From Azophilus sp965221465 (GTDB lineage: Bacteria > Pseudomonadota > Gammaproteobacteria > Pseudomonadales > Azotimanducaceae): a stretch of 64,000 bases of DNA. The notes below the pieces were generated by a model, which searched no databases, was not told where the DNA came from, and worked only from the letters and a program-made list of their open reading frames with translations. The position numbers and the translations under genes were made by a program. Below are positions 61,238-64,000 of this stretch, one piece after another. The stretch spans positions 496,001-560,000 of the forward strand of contig OZ244892.1 of NCBI GenBank assembly GCA_965221465.1. The letters run 5' to 3'. Position 1 is the first letter of the stretch. The number at the start of each line of letters is the position of its first letter.

Positions 61238-61672
61238 ATGGCCCGACTCTTCGTTGGCGTGACCGTCGTGGTAACGCTCGCCGCTTGTGGCGAGCCCTTC
61301 GCAACCATTCCCGGGGGCGAACTCGCCGGCAGGTCGCTGGATCCGCCCCTCGAATGGCACAGTGTTCCGGACACGATTCAACTGGAGACCCGTCCGGCGG
61401 ACCCGTATTCGATCAATATCTGGAGCGTCGGTGTCGGCCCCGACCTCTACGTGGCCACGAGTGCCGATGGAACCGCCTGGACGCGGTTTCTGGAAACGGA
61501 CGACAGCGTGCGTGTCCGTTTGCACGACCACATCTACTCGCTGCGGGCAGCGGAAGTCGAGGATGCGGCCGAACGGCACCGGGTCGCTGCCGCTTACGCG
61601 GAAAAGTACGAAGTCGACCCGGGAGACGGCTGGGTGGTGCAGGGCATGATCATCCGGCTGGACCGTCCCTGA
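61238..61672 (+). CDS. Small lipoprotein, DUF2255-like (tentative)
   Basis: 144 residues. Signal peptide with lipobox TLAAC (cysteine about 17), so membrane-anchored. The body SINIWSVGVGPDLYVATSADGTAWTRF and VRVRLHDHIYSLRAAEVED resembles the beta-barrel of DUF2255/deazaflavin-reductase-like proteins (I/W-V-gddlYv...g--W), but no cofactor is shown. ATG 61238. It lies alone between rsgA and recQ; function unknown. Confidence 0.7.
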   Translation: MARLFVGVTVVVTLAACGEPFATIPGGELAGRSLDPPLEWHSVPDTIQLETRPADPYSINIWSVGVGPDLYVATSADGTAWTRFLETDDSVRVRLHDHIYSLRAAEVEDAAERHRVAAAYAEKYEVDPGDGWVVQGMIIRLDRP

Positions 61673-61820
61673 CGGTTGCTTGCCTGCTGGCAGGCACGAG
61701 GGTGGTCGACGCCGGTTCGTGCGCGACCGGGCGCCGGCCAAGGCCTGGTCGCGATTCTCTTACGGGCATTCGGGTCGATCTCCGCAGGCGGCAAGTGCAG
61801 GGAAGGGCCATAATCGCACC

Positions 61821-63764
<1,944 letters not shown>

Positions 63765-64000
63765 GCACGCGCTGAAAAATGCGTGTCTGTTGCGTCAAAT
63801 TCATTGAATTCGGCGCACGCGATGCTTCGAATTCGCCAATCTCGATTCGACAACACGGCTGGACCATGCATTGGCTCAGGCGACGTCGGCTTGGTTTCCT
63901 GCGCTGGACCGAGCGGCCTTTACCAAGCCCCGGGTGGGCTGCCAGCAGCCTGTTCCAATGGGCGTGTGTCGTCCTGCCGCCGCCACGTGGCGCATGTTCG
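63765..64000. other. Right-edge region without a supported gene
   Basis: A short stem (CACGC/GCGTG around 63766-63784) follows the recQ stop. A frame from ATG 63867 stays open to the edge (44 codons, arginine- and proline-rich) but has no ribosome site or recognisable motif, so I do not call it a gene. Confidence 0.4.

Noticed and set aside
63867..64000. Possible gene start at the right edge
   Set aside because: There is no ribosome site, conserved motif or hydrophobic pattern, and 44 codons are too few to judge.

Overview
The window is GC-rich (roughly mid-60s % by eye), densely coded DNA from a bacterium, most likely an aerobic heterotrophic gammaproteobacterium or close relative of marine or host-associated type. 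The basis is proteobacterial gene content and arrangement (RND pump with adaptor, PhaC/PhaR/phasin, LivHMGF, ActP-like symporter with DUF4212 subunit, malate synthase G, BCCT transporter, Rieske oxygenase, TonB receptor), frequent GTG/TTG starts and many lipid/acyl-CoA genes. No rRNA, tRNA, CRISPR array or intact insertion sequence was seen.

Layout. 1-2.7 kb is a decayed zone on the minus strand: start of a flavin split-barrel protein, a recO pseudogene with an internal frameshifting deletion, an IS91-type transposase relic, then a 73-residue SelW-like gene carrying an in-frame UGA at its CxxU redox site, and a flavodoxin. 2.9-6 kb holds a threonine dehydratase, a small membrane protein and an LLM oxidoreductase. 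6.7-14.1 kb is a minus-strand block: RND efflux pair, glyoxalase, a tiny membrane protein, an atypical Nramp-like transporter and a 1-Cys peroxiredoxin. 14.3-21.1 kb is a LivHMGF-acyl-CoA synthetase-LivK uptake locus. 22.3-29.5 kb is a storage-lipid neighbourhood: GYD protein, GYD-PlsC fusion, phasin, GNAT, wax ester/TAG synthase, small DUF6489-like protein, PHA synthase and its regulator PhaR, with candidate PhaR operators in front of the phasin gene.

30.7-33.3 kb carries a thiolase-DUF35 pair and a dehydrogenase; 33.3-34.5 kb two convergent roadblock-like paralogues; then a BCCT transporter, a DUF2235 hydrolase coupled to a repeat coiled-coil membrane protein, and an acoABXC-like 2-oxoacid/acetoin dehydrogenase operon divergent from an acyl-CoA synthetase. 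44-51.4 kb has a TonB receptor, a TetR regulator and a Rieske oxygenase, Rieske ferredoxin, SDR and ThuA gene set behind a good sigma-70 promoter. The end carries an LLM oxidoreductase, acyl-CoA dehydrogenase, a P450 relic beside an 18-bp tandem repeat, malate synthase G next to an ActP-like/DUF4212 symporter (two-carbon use), Nudix, RsgA, a lipoprotein and RecQ.

Between genes a composite dispersed repeat (modules A, B and C) recurs about eight times. Its C module forms a long hairpin whose arms differ between copies by compensating changes. Together with the UGA-containing SelW gene this is the most unusual content of the window.
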